NCBI GenBank assembly: GCA_023525715.1
Contig: CM042011.1
Location: 58,756,854 to 58,820,853, forward strand
Origin: Cichorium intybus
Taxonomy: Eukaryota; Streptophyta; Magnoliopsida; Asterales; Asteraceae
DNA length: 64,000 nucleotides
Direction: 5' to 3'
Of this stretch, positions 43,375 to 55,942 are shown in pieces. The notes under the pieces are model-generated. The model ran no database searches. It had not been told where the DNA came from and saw only the letters and a program-made list of their open reading frames with translations. The stretch's first letter is position 1; each line of letters opens with the position of its first letter. The position numbers and the translations under genes were made by a program.

Positions 43375-46300
43375 CAGGTTTGAGGGATTTGGATGAACTG
43401 TACTGGGAATCCAAACTCAAACTTAGGATTGAGAGCTTTTCGTTAAAGAAATAATGTTTTCTCTATAAAAGTTTTAAGTAGTTGGGTTGAATAACATGTG
43501 GAAGATTCCTTTGCATGTTCTTGTTTGATTGTTGCTTGGGGGTTTGAAACATGGTATGCACACCTGACTTATGATTTTTAACGGATAATGAGTTTCGAAA
43601 AGAATGAGATGCGATGCGAACCGTCAACCGAGCTCAAGTAAGTTTTTGTGATTCCCAATTACCCATGCCAAGTCTGTGTTATGTGATGATATATGTATGC
43701 CAGAAAATAGGCGTGGAATTTAGTTAGGAAATGCATGCTAGAAATGCTTGTATTAGGATGCCTTCTGCATGTTGCTTGTTATTTGTGCTGTTTTAGAATC
43801 TATGCTAACACTATTAGGTTGCTTAGTGAATGCTATTGGGTTATATACAATTAGGATAAGATAGCCTAAGAATTCTTGGTCTAGCCTTACTGGCTGTTCC
43901 TTGTTTGGTTGTGACTTTGGGGTAGGATCATTTATTTTAATGTCTAACTTATTCTCGATTGTGTATGACTGTGTGTCCGTGAGGCGACTCAATGGTGTTA
44001 GCAGAAGTTCTTTTAGGCACGGGTGGGGTGTGAGATCCTAGGTAGCCTAGGATGAGTATTAGGCACTTGGGTGCGAGACAGTATGAATATCGAAGTCGAA
44101 GAGATGAGTGAGTGGTGAATTAGAGCATTGGGGGACGAATTTTGGAACAAGTACGAATAGGTGTGGAAGGTAGTACTGGGCCCGTACTACCGAAAGCACA
44201 GGATTCATACTTGAGTCAGGAAGAGTTACCCAAAATTCTAAGGAACCGGGTAAGGTAGAGAATCAGGTATGATTCGCATTATGGATTAGTACACGTCTTC
44301 ATCGTGGCGATGTTCGGTAATGAAGAGTGGATTGAGAGTAATTTCGGGTGTAACCGATTGAGGTAGATCGTGATGGATCATAGGTGCAGAAATTTATCGC
44401 AGTTGAGGTATCAACGAGGGTTATGATTGATAGCAATGGGTTAGGCGATGCATCCGGGTTGCTAGTCGATGCATCTGGGTTTTGCATGTCGAAGTTTCGA
44501 AGGTCTATGGATGTGAATCCTGATAGACCTTATTCCTGTTTAATGGACTAACGGCATGGTATGAGGATTGGATTTGTTACAAATGTTTGAGGCACTGATC
44601 GATCGCGACCAGCACTAGGTATTGGCACAGATTCCAAGTGGGGGAGAGTTGGTGTTCTAAGAGAATAAATGAGGCTTAATGCGTGTATAGCTCAGCTACT
44701 GGAATATGGGAGCACTTGCATTACGAATTATCAAGCGTTAGCTTGGGTTATGATGATAGAGAGAGAAGGGATTGACAGCTTGTTCGAAACTATGGCCTGG
44801 GAATCTGCAGATAGGTTCCGGAGGATTACTAGGTACTCCTTTAAGGAATGGACTAGAATCCAGATTGATTTAAGTGCTGACATTATGTCGACTTGTGTCA
44901 CTCGAAGAGCAGGAAGGGCCCGTCCAGCTGCTGAAGCTGATGGACCTTGACTCCTGCTACCCAGCTGAAGTTAGAGTAATTGGAGACTACATACAAGGTA
45001 TGACGAAAAATGCGATTAATGTGTGACTTATGGGATAAAGACCCACAGAAGATGGCTCCTGGGTCAGATAGCCACAAGTAGAGGGTTGAAGCGGAAAGGG
45101 AAGGAGGGTTCCCAGTGTGACATAACCGACCATTGAGGATGGAAGTCTCATGGCAATGAGGGAGACGGCGTGGGGATGGATACCCGCGATCTAATAAGGC
45201 AGGGAGCTCGCCGGCAGGGGCTAAGGCCTTGAAAATGGGAAGTTGTAGCTTGGAGGAGGAAGATGGGAGTGTCATTGCGTGCTGGAGCTAGCAAGTGGTT
45301 ATTGGTGCATCGAGTAGCTTTTCACCCTAGGGTAAAGGTGTTTGGAATAGCTTTGAGTAAAGGGAATTCTGCAAATTCAAGGAAGCGGTTGGAGGATTGT
45401 ATGCATTACGAAGAGGCAAGGATCTTGGCCATGTTAGGGATGCGTGGTCACTTCCATGGGAGTTTTGATTATTTCCATTAAGGCGTGGAGAACATTGGGC
45501 GATTGTATTTCATTTCAACTCAGGACCTGGACAGCAGTGGGGGCGAGAGAGTCGAGTTTTAGTATAAAAGGGCAGAGCGTGGAAGGTGAGACGCCGGACT
45601 GAGGAGACAACGCGACCTGTTGGGTCGACTGCAAGATTACGCAAGCTATGGTGACTTGGGACACAAGGGTTCTGCTTGCATGGACTGATACTTAGAAGGA
45701 TTGACGCAGAGGAATTATTCAGAGACCGGGAATCTACTTCAGACTTCAACAAGAGTTATGTGTGTAGGACACAAGTCTTCGAAATAAGGATTGTGGCATA
45801 TATGACAGCTCATCTCAGGAGCGCTAGTCAATAGTTTCAAGGAATGAAAGTATCGCGAGCCGAGAAGCCTTCCCAGGCAGGAAAGGTTGGGCGAAGTTAG
45901 GAAGGGGTCGGAGCGAGGTTTTAAGGAAACATTTTGGTGAGATTGTGTATCGATCGGGAAGGGTCAGCGCGGAAGCAACATATTGAGCAACGATAATATG
46001 AAGACAGGACGAGGGTTATGCTAAGCGATGTTAGGAACAAGGATAAGCGTTGGCCAGGAGCATTGGGTCGTATTGGTGTAGTGATCGATTAAGGATTTTA
46101 CGTCTTGGAGGATTGGTATCTCACGTAGGTACCGGGGTACTGTGCCTTGTTCGAGGTTGTGACCCCTCGTGCCTCGGTGATAGATAAGGTGTTGTCGGAT
46201 GGAGTGTGCTATGTTGAGGTGGTACTGTGCTGTGTTTTGGTAAATACTTCGTGCTGATCGGGAGTGCCGGGTGCTGTATTGTAGCAATACTGTGTCATGT

Positions 46301-47687
46301 TCCCTCGAGTACGAGATATGGTTTTAGCAGGCTGATTGGTCAGATTGGGTTGTGGGGCAGATGATTTCTGTGCAGGATGAGATAATGGTTATCTGGGTGT
46401 CGAGGATTAGTACCCTTAGGATTGTTCAGTGGGATGGGAGATGATTATGGATCATTCCATGATCGCATTTGCCGTAGTAGTTGAGGTGAAGACTACCTTG
46501 GTTTTGCTGATGGCTGTTTAGCTGGTGAGAATGAAAACCAAGGGCGGATCAGGGCGACATGAAGACTGGGCGGATTGGATTCAAGATAAGGATTTAGATG
46601 GAAACCGTGGAAGGGAACGCCTTTAGGTGAGACAGTTCGGGTAAATGAAGGTTGTGGGGTAGGGTTAGCGGAGGATGGCTAACCTATTATGGTCGCCTTG
46701 GATGTTAGATATAGACGGAGCTTTTGTACGGTGATGAACGAAGAAGTTTGTGTCAAGTTTTTCGTTGCCCGAGGGGCAACACGGATGTGTATGTTATTGG
46801 AAAGGATTACTGGTGATCTGGCCGGTAAGGAAGTGGGGAATGGCTAAGAGGAGAGAGGTTTGATCGGTGGAAAGGTCAAGGCCAATCATCAAAAGATAGG
46901 TAGCTGTTTTGGTCTCCGAGGAATTCTGAGGTAGAATTTGGAGGTATGTCTGTATGGGTTCATCGCGGAAGTACCAAGGAACCCCTCAGAGTATTGATAG
47001 AACTGAGGATGTTGTAGACCATTGGAGCAGGAGTGCTCGCTTTGAGTCTGTTATAGTATGCTGGGTTACGAAGGGTGGATGATGTTAAGGCTCAGGAGAA
47101 GGTATCCCGATATGGTGCTCTGGATGGTGATATCAGGTAAGGAGGTGCAGCTCACTTAGGAGTTTAGGAGAAGGTTCGTAAAGTTGCGACATCTAGCTTT
47201 GTTTCAGTATTGTGCATCACCCTTAGAAGGATGGCTGTATGGAGAGATCAATGTAGGAGTTCCTTCGGGATTACGTTCTTAGTTGATGGGAGTTGTAGTT
47301 TCCTATGTAACGTTGGTAGAGTCCTTTATGATAATGGTTAGCACACGAGAAATGGTCTCTTGTGCAAGAAGTCGTACGGGAGAAGGTGTCGGGAATTCTA
47401 TGTGTTCAGGAAGATATTGTAGACCGATTTGAGCCGGAAGAAGAATCATGCTAATATGCAGTGATAGGACCTGAGTTTATCGGTCGGAGTTCGTCGTTAA
47501 GGTACCGATGTACTGGAAAGTGGGACCCCGGGTATACCGGATCGTTGTCAGTGTAGTAGATAGAATCTATGGTTCAGTCAGGCTCTTAGTAACTTCTAGA
47601 TTTCTTAGTTGAGGCTGTGCAATGCGACGCATTCTGTAGCGTGCAATTGGGAGAGAAATTGCGAGATGACTCCCCGATCTCGAGTTT
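43375..47687 (+). other. Interior of the LARD-like element without coding capacity
   Basis: About 4.3 kb, G-rich on the plus strand, with stops in all frames and no frame longer than about 130 codons. I searched by eye for RT (LPR.D, YxDD-like), RNase H and zinc-knuckle motifs and found none. It is either a scrambled pol region or unrelated DNA acquired by the element. Confidence 0.6.
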
Positions 47688-48125
47688 CAGGTTGGGGATT
47701 CTGTTCTTCTTAAGGCGTCGTCTTGGAAGAGAGTTATTCGTTTCAGGAGTCGGGGAAAGCTTGGCCCTAGGTACATTGGACCATATATCGAATCATTGCG
47801 CGAGTAGGTAAGGTAGCCTACCGGGTGAAGCTGCCCGAGCAGCTTGGCTAGATTCATGACACGTTCCACGTTTCCCGATTCAGGAAGTGTGCTGCCAAAG
47901 AAATTCCAATTGTGCCCTTGGAGGGTATCCAGATTGACGAACACTTGAATTATGTGGAGCGACCGGTTGCTATCAAAGAAAGGAAAATAAAGACTTTACG
48001 AAATACGACGATAGGGGTAGTTAAGGTGTAGTGGCAGCATCGTAAGGGGTCTGAATGGACTTAGGAACCTGAGGAAGAAAATGTAGAGGTATTACCCCAA
48101 GTTGTCTTCAGGCACAGATTTCGAG
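47688..48125 (+). pseudogene. Broken integrase C terminus and chromodomain relic
   Basis: Readable in pieces in two frames: EFQVGDSVLLKASSWKRVIRF, given here as GDSVLLKASSWKRVIRF, then GKLGPRYIGPY, IHDTFHVSRFRKC, VPLEGIQIDEHLNYVERPV and VVKV-WQHRKGSEW. These match the GPY/F module and chromodomain-like tail seen intact at 24975-25392. At least one frameshift and three stops. Confidence 0.8.
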
Positions 48126-48140
48126 GACGAAATCCATTCA

Positions 48141-48153
48141 AGTGGGGGAGAAT
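48141..48153 (+). other. Polypurine tract of the LARD-like element
   Basis: AGTGGGGGAGAAT directly before the 3' LTR. Confidence 0.85.
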
Positions 48154-49610
48154 TGTAAGACCCGTTCCACCGAGGCGCGGCCCGGATGGATCCGCGGCGC
48201 GGCTCGGGAAGGATCTGGGTACGCGAGTGATTTTGTACACGCGGCGCGGCTTTAAAGGATCCGCGGCGCGGTGCGCCGCTAAAGAGAAAAACCCTAATTC
48301 GATTTTAAACGCCTATATAAAGGGCCCCAGCTCTAGGGTTCGTGTTTTTGGGAAATTTCTAGAGTGGAGTCGACTGGTTTCAGCAGAGACTCTTTGGTTC
48401 CAAGGTTTTGGAGGTTTGAAGGAAGAGATACAACGTGGGGAAAGGCTTGTAGTCGATCGGGTGCATTCCTCTGTTCTCCAAAAGCAAGGTAAGAGGATCT
48501 ACCTTCTGATATTTCATTTTCATCTCGTCATAGGGTGTTACCCATTGGTTTGTAGCCTTAGATGAATTGTAACACTTAGGGTTTGGACCAAGGACATGCA
48601 TGGTCTAGTATGTCCATAAGGAAGTGATCTTAGGGTAGTTTCTGATCCCAGGAAGGGTGTAGAAAGGAACCCTAGCCGATTGATGTACTGTTAAACGCTA
48701 ATAATATTTTGGAATGTTACGAGCCGCGACGCGGACTGGCTATGTCAGCGGCGCGGACTCGGCTGAACCCTCGTAATTATGCAATGGTAGCCGCGGCGCG
48801 TAGGGCGAGAAGCCACGCCACGGCGAGCGACTGTTTGACCCTAAGGTTTAGTTTTAACCATGGTTTGGTTGTAAACGTTGGGTCTGACTTTTAGGCAAGT
48901 CTATAGGAGTTTGGTCAGTGCTTGACATGTTGTGTATGTGGGATATAGGTGTGTGAACGAGCTAAGTGGGGATATTAAAGTATATCTGTGCGGTTTCGAA
49001 TCAGGTGAGTATCCTCACCTTACTATATGATGTTGCATGTTAGGCATCTTGTGTGTTATTTACAGTTATATGATTTGCTCTATATCTGTGGTTATTTGTT
49101 GTTGGGCTCAGTACTGATGCGTGTCCCCTCGTAGCTGTTGTATGGCGAGTTGGACTATTGCCTTGTCCCATAGCTGTTGTATGATGGGCTGGGCCATAAC
49201 CGGGAACCCATAGCTGTTGTATGATGGGTAGAACCTTCCCGTGTCCATAGCTGTTGTATGATGGACGCCCGTAGCTGTTGTATGGCGGGTAGGGTCGGGT
49301 CGTTCTTAAGGACGGGTTGTTTAATGTGTGGGCATGTATGGTAATTTGTGGAACTCACTAAGCTTTATGCTTACCCGTTGATTTTAAAACATTTTCAGGT
49401 ACTTCAGCTGATAAAAGGGTGAGGCGTGACGGCGGCACATCGCACATTTATGAGTTGCTCTTATATTATTAAATAAGATTTATATAATTATGGGACGTAT
49501 ACACTCTGATAATAGTTTTGATGAACACCGCTTAAGCATGTTAATAAGATTATCTATGTTTTTACTTACATTTTTAAAGAAAATTTTTGATTGAGAATTG
49601 GGGCGTTACA
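48154..49610 (+). repeat. LARD-like element 3' LTR (1,457 bp)
   Basis: Four bases shorter than the 5' LTR (loss of CTCG near 43168) with about 14 substitutions. It retains the donor hairpin (49003-49020), all five stem-loops (49128-49289) and the acceptor (49398). Confidence 0.95.
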
Positions 49611-51706
49611 TTGAACATCTAAAAGTTTTTGGTTGTGTTGTCTTTGCTAAAATTGTAGGTGGTCACTTAAAAAAGCTTGATGATCGAAGAAAAAAGATGG
49701 TGTATTTTGGCGTGGAAGATGGAACGAAGGGCAACCGTTTATTTGATCCGCAAGACCGAAAGTTGCGGGTTAGTCGCGATGTTGTTTTTGATGAAAAAGA
49801 TGGATGGAATTGGTACAAAAACAAGGAAGAAGAGATGGCGACTCCTAAAACCTTTACAATAAGCACACCACAGCCGCAAATACACCTCGAAACACCCCAA
49901 AACAGCCCCGAAATCAACCCGGAACAACCGGAAAGCACCATTTTCGAATCTGTCCAAACCGTACAGCAATACGGCGAACCTGTCCAGCCCGAAACAGCCC
50001 CAAATACTCCTGTTTCAGACCCGTTTTCTTCAAACTCAACACATATGGAAAGCCCCTCAAGTGACGTTGAACCTAGAAGACTCCGTTCGCTAGCCGATGT
50101 GTATGAAAATGCCGAAAACGTGATCCTTGAACCCGGTGAACTATTAATGATTGCAGCGGATCAACCCTTGAATTTTAGAGAAGCGATAATATCTAAATCA
50201 TGGCGGGATGCTATGCAAGTGGAGTTGGATGCAATCAAGAAAAACAAAACGTGCCAACTTACCGATTTGCCACCGGGCCACAAAGCAATCGGTTTGAAAT
50301 GGGTCTTTAAAGTAAAAAAAGACAACATGGGAAATGTGGTAAAAAATAAAGCTCGACTCGTTGCAAAAGGTTTTATACAAAAGCAAGGAGTCGACTTTGA
50401 TGAAGTTTTCGCACCGGTAGCACGACTTGACACCATAAGGCTAATTCTTGCCTTAGCCGCTCAACATGGGTGGGTTGTCCACCATCTCGACGTCAAGTCG
50501 GCTTTTCTCAACGGAGATCTTGAAGAAGAAGTCTATGTCACCCAACCGGAAGGTTATGTTGACAAAACACAAAGCCACAAGGTGTTCAAACTTTTTAAAG
50601 CTCTTTATGGTCTACGACAAGCACCACGAGCTTGGAACATTCGCTTGGATAAAAGCTTGAAAGGGCTTGGTTTTTCAAAATGTTCACAAGACACGGCGGT
50701 TTACAAAAGAAACCCGAATGGCAAAATCCTTATTGTTGGCGTGTACGTTGATGATTTAATCGTTACCGGGTCAAGCATCGAAGACATAGTTGAATTCAAA
50801 GAACAAATGAAGAATGAATTCGAGATGAGCGATTTAGGTTTACTTTCTTACTACCTTGGAATTGAAGTGTCGCAAAAGAAGTGGGGTATATCTTTGCGAC
50901 AAACGGCTTACGCAAAGAAGATTTTGGAACAATTTGGATTACTAGATTGTAATCCGGCAAAATCACCGATGGAACCAAAGCTAAAAGTCAAGAAGGATGA
51001 AGATGGTGAAAAAGTCGATCCAACCGAATATAGGCGAATAGTCGGTTATTTGAGGTACTTGACACATACTAGACCGGACTTGTATTTTTCGGTCGGAATT
51101 GCAAGTCGTTTCATGGAAGAACCAACGACTTTACATTTCCAAGTGGTGAAACATATATTGCGATATGTGAAAGGAACCGTTAACTATGGTCTTAATTATG
51201 GAAAGGGTCGTAAAGTTGAAGACTTGGTTGGATTCACTAATAGTGATCTTGGAGGTGATACCGTTGATAGCAAGAGCACAAGCGGGATGATTTTCTACCT
51301 CGGTAGAAATGCCGTCACTTGGCAATCTCAAAAGCAAAAGACCGTTGCTTTGTCTACTTGTGAAGCCGAGTTCATGGCAGCTACAGCAGCGGCGTGTCAA
51401 GCCATTTGGCTTGGGAATCTAGTGAAGGAGCTTACGGGACATCATATCACGCCTATCACCTTGTATGTAGATAACAAGTCAGCAATTGCTTTGATGAAAA
51501 ATCCCGTGTTCCATGGTCGAAGCAAACACATTGACATTCGTTTCCACTTCATACGGGAGTGTGTTGAACATGGACAAATTGTAGTTGAATATGCCAATTC
51601 AAATGATCAACGAGCGGACATCTTTACGAAGGCGTTGGCACACGTGAAACACGGCGAAATGCGAAATATGCTCGGCGTAACAGACACCAAGCTCGGTCCG
51701 GTTTAA
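49611..51706 (+). pseudogene. Copia pol, second part: integrase C terminus, RT, RNase H
   Basis: Continues the frame cut at 41898 and is open for about 697 codons to TAA 51704-51706. Integrase C terminus (HLKVFGCVVFAKI, RLFDPQDRKLRVSRDVVFDE), a long Pro/Gln/Glu-rich linker, RT (NKTCQLTDLPPGHKAIGLKW; HHLDVKSAFLNGDL; ALYGLRQAPRAW; VYVDDLIVTGS catalytic), RNase H (SDLGGDTVDSKSTSG; STCEAEFMAATAA; HGRSKHIDIRFHFIRE). This half is undamaged; the gene as a whole is disrupted by the insertion and upstream breaks. Confidence 0.92.
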
Positions 51707-51715
51707 GGGGGAGAA
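51707..51715 (+). other. Copia polypurine tract
   Basis: GGGGGAGAA immediately precedes the 3' LTR. Confidence 0.85.
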
Positions 51716-52085
51716 TGTGATATTAAACCTACCTTTACAGCCTATATTCTTCTGTCCACTATGCCCTTCTCTTTCTTGAACATCATCACGAATCATGTGC
51801 TAACTCTTCCACTCAACTTGGCTGTCCACATGTGTGCTTTAACTTTCCAGTTTGTATTCTACTTTCTTAGTTGTTTTTAGCATGTTGTTTTGCTTTAAAT
51901 AGTTGCAATTTCACAGCAACACCATCACAATTGTAACCTCTTCTTTACTTATAACAAGTCTCCAAATATTGAGTGCAAATATACTAGTGTGCAACCTCTC
52001 TTTCCCTTATTATTTTTCTGTTTTGATAGCTCCTGTAACCCATTGATTTTGTACATTAACCTTGTCATAATATTTAGCTCCAACA
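51716..52085 (+). repeat. Copia 3' LTR (370 bp)
   Basis: Same length as the 5' LTR. The target duplication TTTAC follows at 52086. Confidence 0.95.
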
Positions 52086-52498
52086 TTTACTCCGTCGGTG
52101 AACTCATCACATTGGCGTTACCCTCACCCTCTGCTCAGGCGACGCCGACTAGGCACTGTCGTCCCCGGCCAGACCAACGGAATCCTTCTCAAGTCTGAAG
52201 ATGCTCGTCAACGCCGGAGGTTTAGCGACCCACCACCAGTCATGATCGTTCTTTTCTATCTCCGACGTCCAACTCGTCTCTGGCCAGCTTCCCAAGGAAG
52301 CGTTCCCGTAGCGTTTTCCCTTGCCTCGTTCCCTCAATCTGATGGCGCCCAACAAGGATGAGACCGCATCCCCAGAGAATCTCTGTTACTCTCCTCTCTG
52401 ATTCAAGAAAACACTCACAACACACACATATCTCGAAGCTTGAAGGTCCTACACCACCTCCGGCCGTCCCCTTCTGTACCGAACCACCACCATGCACA
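52086..52498 (+). other. GC-richer host sequence right of the copia insertion
   Basis: Continues the sequence left of 39358. High GC and CCACC/CTCCG-rich wording resemble a 5' UTR or first exon of a plant gene, but the frames on either side of the insertion do not give a recognisable protein. It ends at the hAT terminus. Confidence 0.35.
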
Positions 52499-52639
52499 CC
52501 GTGGCGGATCCAGGATTTATAAACGTTGGGGGCACGAAAATATCAAATTAAAAAAAAATCTAGTCGGATCAAAATGGTTATAAATACCGGATAGTCGGTA
52601 ATAAAGTTGCATTACGAAAATATGTTCAAAAGAATACTA

Positions 52640-54960
52640 TAATTGTCCTTTACGACTTGTCATCTCGTAACTTCATTTGTAAACTTAGCTAATTCTTCTT
52701 TTTCAACGGTACAAATCAAAGAACAATTCAGAAAATCATCACCCATCCGATTTCTTAAATCCGATCACAAGCTTCATGACCGAAAAACATCTCTCAATTG
52801 TCGCTGTTGGAATGGGCAAAACCAATGTCAACTTTACTAATCGATACACCAAGTAATAAGAAATTTTTTTTCTTGTTTCCACCATGACTCTAGAAAGATC
52901 GGCGATTCAAGTTAGAAAATCAAACATCTTCTTTCACAACATCATAATAAAAATCAAGTTGTTGTGCAAGATTCCTTCTTTCCACATCCATAAAATCATT
53001 TGGATATAACATACTCAATTTTATTAACTTTGATGTGTCGAATTGAGAAAATGAGCAACAATGACTCAAAGCCGCCATATTTGTAAACAATTTGGTGCTT
53101 ATCTCACTAAAACGGTCACGAAACTCTAGAAGTTGCATATCAAGAATCACGGTAAAGATATCAACTTTATAATGATGTTGATTGTCATTATTTTTTCTTC
53201 GGTTCCTTGCATAATTTTCCGACAGGTCTAGTCTTATAATTTCATACTTTTCACAAAAAACATATACTTAGAGATCATCAAACCCACCATCTCTAATCCT
53301 TTTCAAATTTTTCTTTGCTATTTCTACCAATGAAACCGCTTCAACTATGTCTTGATCTTTTCTTGGAAGAGCTTGAGATAACATATTTCTAACCTCTAAA
53401 ATGTGAAACATTAGGTGTAAATAAAACACAAAATCAAATGTTTCGAAATACAAAGTAACACCATGTGCTTGGTTCCGACTAACTCCATTTTTAGCTTCCT
53501 TTGCAACATATCAAGGACGTTAAGAACCTCCGGAAAAAAGAAACCAAACTTGACATTGTTTTATAATGAGAAACCCACTGTGTATCTCCGGCACGTATTA
53601 GTGAAAGCTCCTCGTTTAACCCTATCCTGGTTTCAATTTCGTTTTTACCAATTGCTTCTTGCACTCTCCTTTTATAACCTTCTCGAGTCATATCTTTTCG
53701 TTGGCAAGACGCACAAACTACATTCATAACAAGGGAAAGCATTTCGAAGAAGTTTCCGACACCATTGTGGTATCTTGCAATTGCCACAATTACTAGCTGA
53801 AGTTGGTGAGCCAAACAATGTACATAAAAAGCAAAAACGTAATCTTTTAAAATTAAAACTTTCAAACCATTAAACTCACCTCACATATTGCTTGCTCTAT
53901 CATAACATTGTCCTCTTACTTTTTTCATACTCAATCAATGTTGAGAAAATAAAGAGTCTATGGAATATTTAAGAGATTTTGAGGATGTGTTCGTTACATG
54001 AACAACACCTACAAATTTCTCCTTAACAAGCCCAAGTTTGTCAACACATCGCAAAACCATGCCCATTTGTTCTTTCTTTGATACATCACTAGACTCATCA
54101 ACTAAGAATACGAATACATCATCACCAATTTCTTGAAAGATACCTTTAAGTATTTCTTGTGAAAAACAATAAGCAATATCTTTTTGAATCTTTGGTGAAA
54201 CCACTTGATTATTCTTCGGAGAATTTTCTAATGTAACTTTATGAATATCCTCACTAGGTTTCCTAACTAGCTTTATTGTTTCCAAGAATTGTCCTCTCTG
54301 CAAAGACGTTTCCGACTCATCATGTCCACGAAACGATAACGAACTATTAACTAGATGTCTACACAACTCAACGAAAGCGTTTAGTCGAATACGATATTCT
54401 TTCTTTGCACTTTCACTTTTCTTATGAAAGACAACATAAATGGATTGACGTTATTTCACTAGATCTTCACATTTTGAAGGCTTTATTATGAAAACTATTA
54501 ATTGCACCAAATGACTCAAAAGTCTCTCTGATTTGTTCCAACCATCAAAGTCGTGAGTGACAAATGCATCATTACTGGCTTATTGTCCATTGTCATCTCT
54601 AAATAAATAATAACATAAACAAATGATGTATTCTTCTTAATGTTATACTCTTGCCAATTACCATATTGATTAAACCAAGTACGGACAAAACCTCTTAACT
54701 TATTCCCAATTGTTGTTTTTGGGAATTTATGGCCGCGTGGTTGACAATATCCTTTAATCCAATAATGATGTCTTATTTCATATATTTGATTAACGTTATA
54801 ACTCAATATTCTTGGTCTTTCGGAAGGATCCGAAGGAAGATTATCCAAATCAACTACATTAATAGGCGTTGTAAAATTAAATGTACTTTGAGGAACTGGA
54901 ACAGAAGTACTTGGGTGTTGATGTTGATTAAGATAGACATGGTGTTTTCATTTTGTAGTA
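52640..54960 (-). pseudogene. hAT transposase pseudogene (TTF/ZMYM zinc finger, DUF4371, hATC)
   Basis: Read from 54960 down: NLPSDPSERPRILSYNVNQ and HYWIKGYCQPRGHKFPK (zinc-finger start), FNQYGNWQEYNIKK; at 54366-53935 the DUF4371 part (DIAYCFSQEILKGIFQEIGD, VDESSDVSKKEQMGMVLRCV); at 53865-53491 HCLAHQLQLVIVAIARYH and GDTQWVSHYKTM; then helical pieces and, at 52860-52640, the hATC dimerisation motif (PTATIERCFSVMK, DLRNRMGDDFLN). Several frameshifts and stops, hence dead. The order is that of a complete ancestor. Confidence 0.85.
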
Positions 54961-55192
54961 ATTTTCCATTTTTTGTCCAAAAAATACATACACACAAATA
55001 CACAATAACAATCAATCAACTAATTTACTTTTCACAAACAACTAAATAAAATTATGTATCTAATGTAAAAAATAACAAATGAAACATCAATTAACAAGAT
55101 ATAACTCAAAACTTAGGGTTTATAATCTTAAAATAAAGAAATAAGTTACCTAGAAGAAAATAAAGAAATTGGTGGTCCCTTGAAGTTGAATT

Positions 55193-55942
55193 TGTTGGAT
55201 TAGGTGTCTAAGCCATGACTTTATATTTACATTTATCTTGTTAATTGAAGCAAAGTTCATTTGGGTTGCCCTCATAGCTGGAGGTTAGGATATAGTTCAG
55301 TAGAGTAAAATATTGATTTATTAATTGTTTAATAAATCGATAGAATTAATTAAATGGTTTATTAATATATTTAAGTGTTAATATATTAATTAGAAACTAT
55401 AATAATTAATTGAGATTTAATCTAGAATTAATTGGATTTAATTCAGTGATTAAATTAATTAATTAAAGGTGCAGGGACTTTAAAGGTGCAGGGACTGGTT
55501 ATGTAATTATTCAATAGTTGAATACTGACTGGCCAGTGGACAGGGACCAAAAGTGGCGCCAACTATGGAGGCTTCTCCATAGTTGGCGAAACCCTATTAG
55601 GGTTTAGAAAAGGCTTGGTCCATTTAGTCAGCAGGCTTGCCCATTTGGAGGCTCCTTAGGGTTTCAGCTGTAACCTTTGGAGACTATAAAAGGTGGCACC
55701 TGGCCACCCTAAAACCTGCGCCATTTTCAACCAAGGTTACTCTGCTGGATTGTCTTCTCCATTGCTTTGGGTGTGACACCATTTGAGGCAGGACACTTGT
55801 GCTGCTAGCTTCAAGGATCATAAGATCAAAAGGTTGGTTTTCTCAGTTTTGATCTTTAGAAATAACTGTTCCTTTTAGGTTTTAGTTTATTATCTTCATA
55901 GAAGAAAACATAGATCATATTAGGGTTGCATGTGAACCATAG
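55193..55942 (+). repeat. Solo-LTR-like insertion in the hAT element (750 bp)
   Basis: Starts TGTTGGATTAGG and is flanked by GAATT on both sides (55188-55192, 55943-55947). It has a TATA box (CTATAAAAGG near 55686) followed by leader-like sequence. The 3' end reads CCATAG rather than the usual CA, so the boundary is uncertain. Confidence 0.5.

Larger units (their letters stand above)
41899..49610 (+). mobile_element. Non-autonomous gypsy retrotransposon (LARD-like), nested in copia integrase
   Basis: A 7,712-bp unit flanked by a perfect TTGAA duplication (41894-41898, 49611-49615). It has LTRs of 1,461 and 1,457 bp, a Met primer site and a purine tract. The LTRs differ at about 14 positions plus a 4-bp indel (about 1%). 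The 4.8-kb interior has no long reading frame and no recognisable gag, protease, RT or RNase H; only a broken integrase C terminus with chromodomain-like tail remains near the 3' end. That relic indicates a Tekay-type ancestor. Young LTRs with a dead interior fit a large retrotransposon derivative moved in trans. Confidence 0.85.
39358..52085 (+). mobile_element. Ty1/copia retrotransposon (Tork-like), interrupted by a gypsy element
   Basis: LTRs of 370 bp each (39358-39727, 51716-52085), a perfect TTTAC target duplication (39353-39357, 52086-52090), a Met primer site, Gag with RNA-binding tail, and a pol with copia order (protease, integrase, RT, RNase H). LTRs differ at about seven positions by eye (about 2%). 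Breaks: a gag-pol frameshift near 40610, a TGA at 41224 and the insertion at 41899. RT wording (VYVDDLIVTGSS, FEMSDLGLLSYYLGIEV) suggests the Tork lineage. Confidence 0.93.

Noticed and set aside
44669..45481. Frames of 70-125 codons inside the LARD-like element
   Set aside because: Random length for GC-richer DNA, no motifs, and not collinear with any retrotransposon protein.
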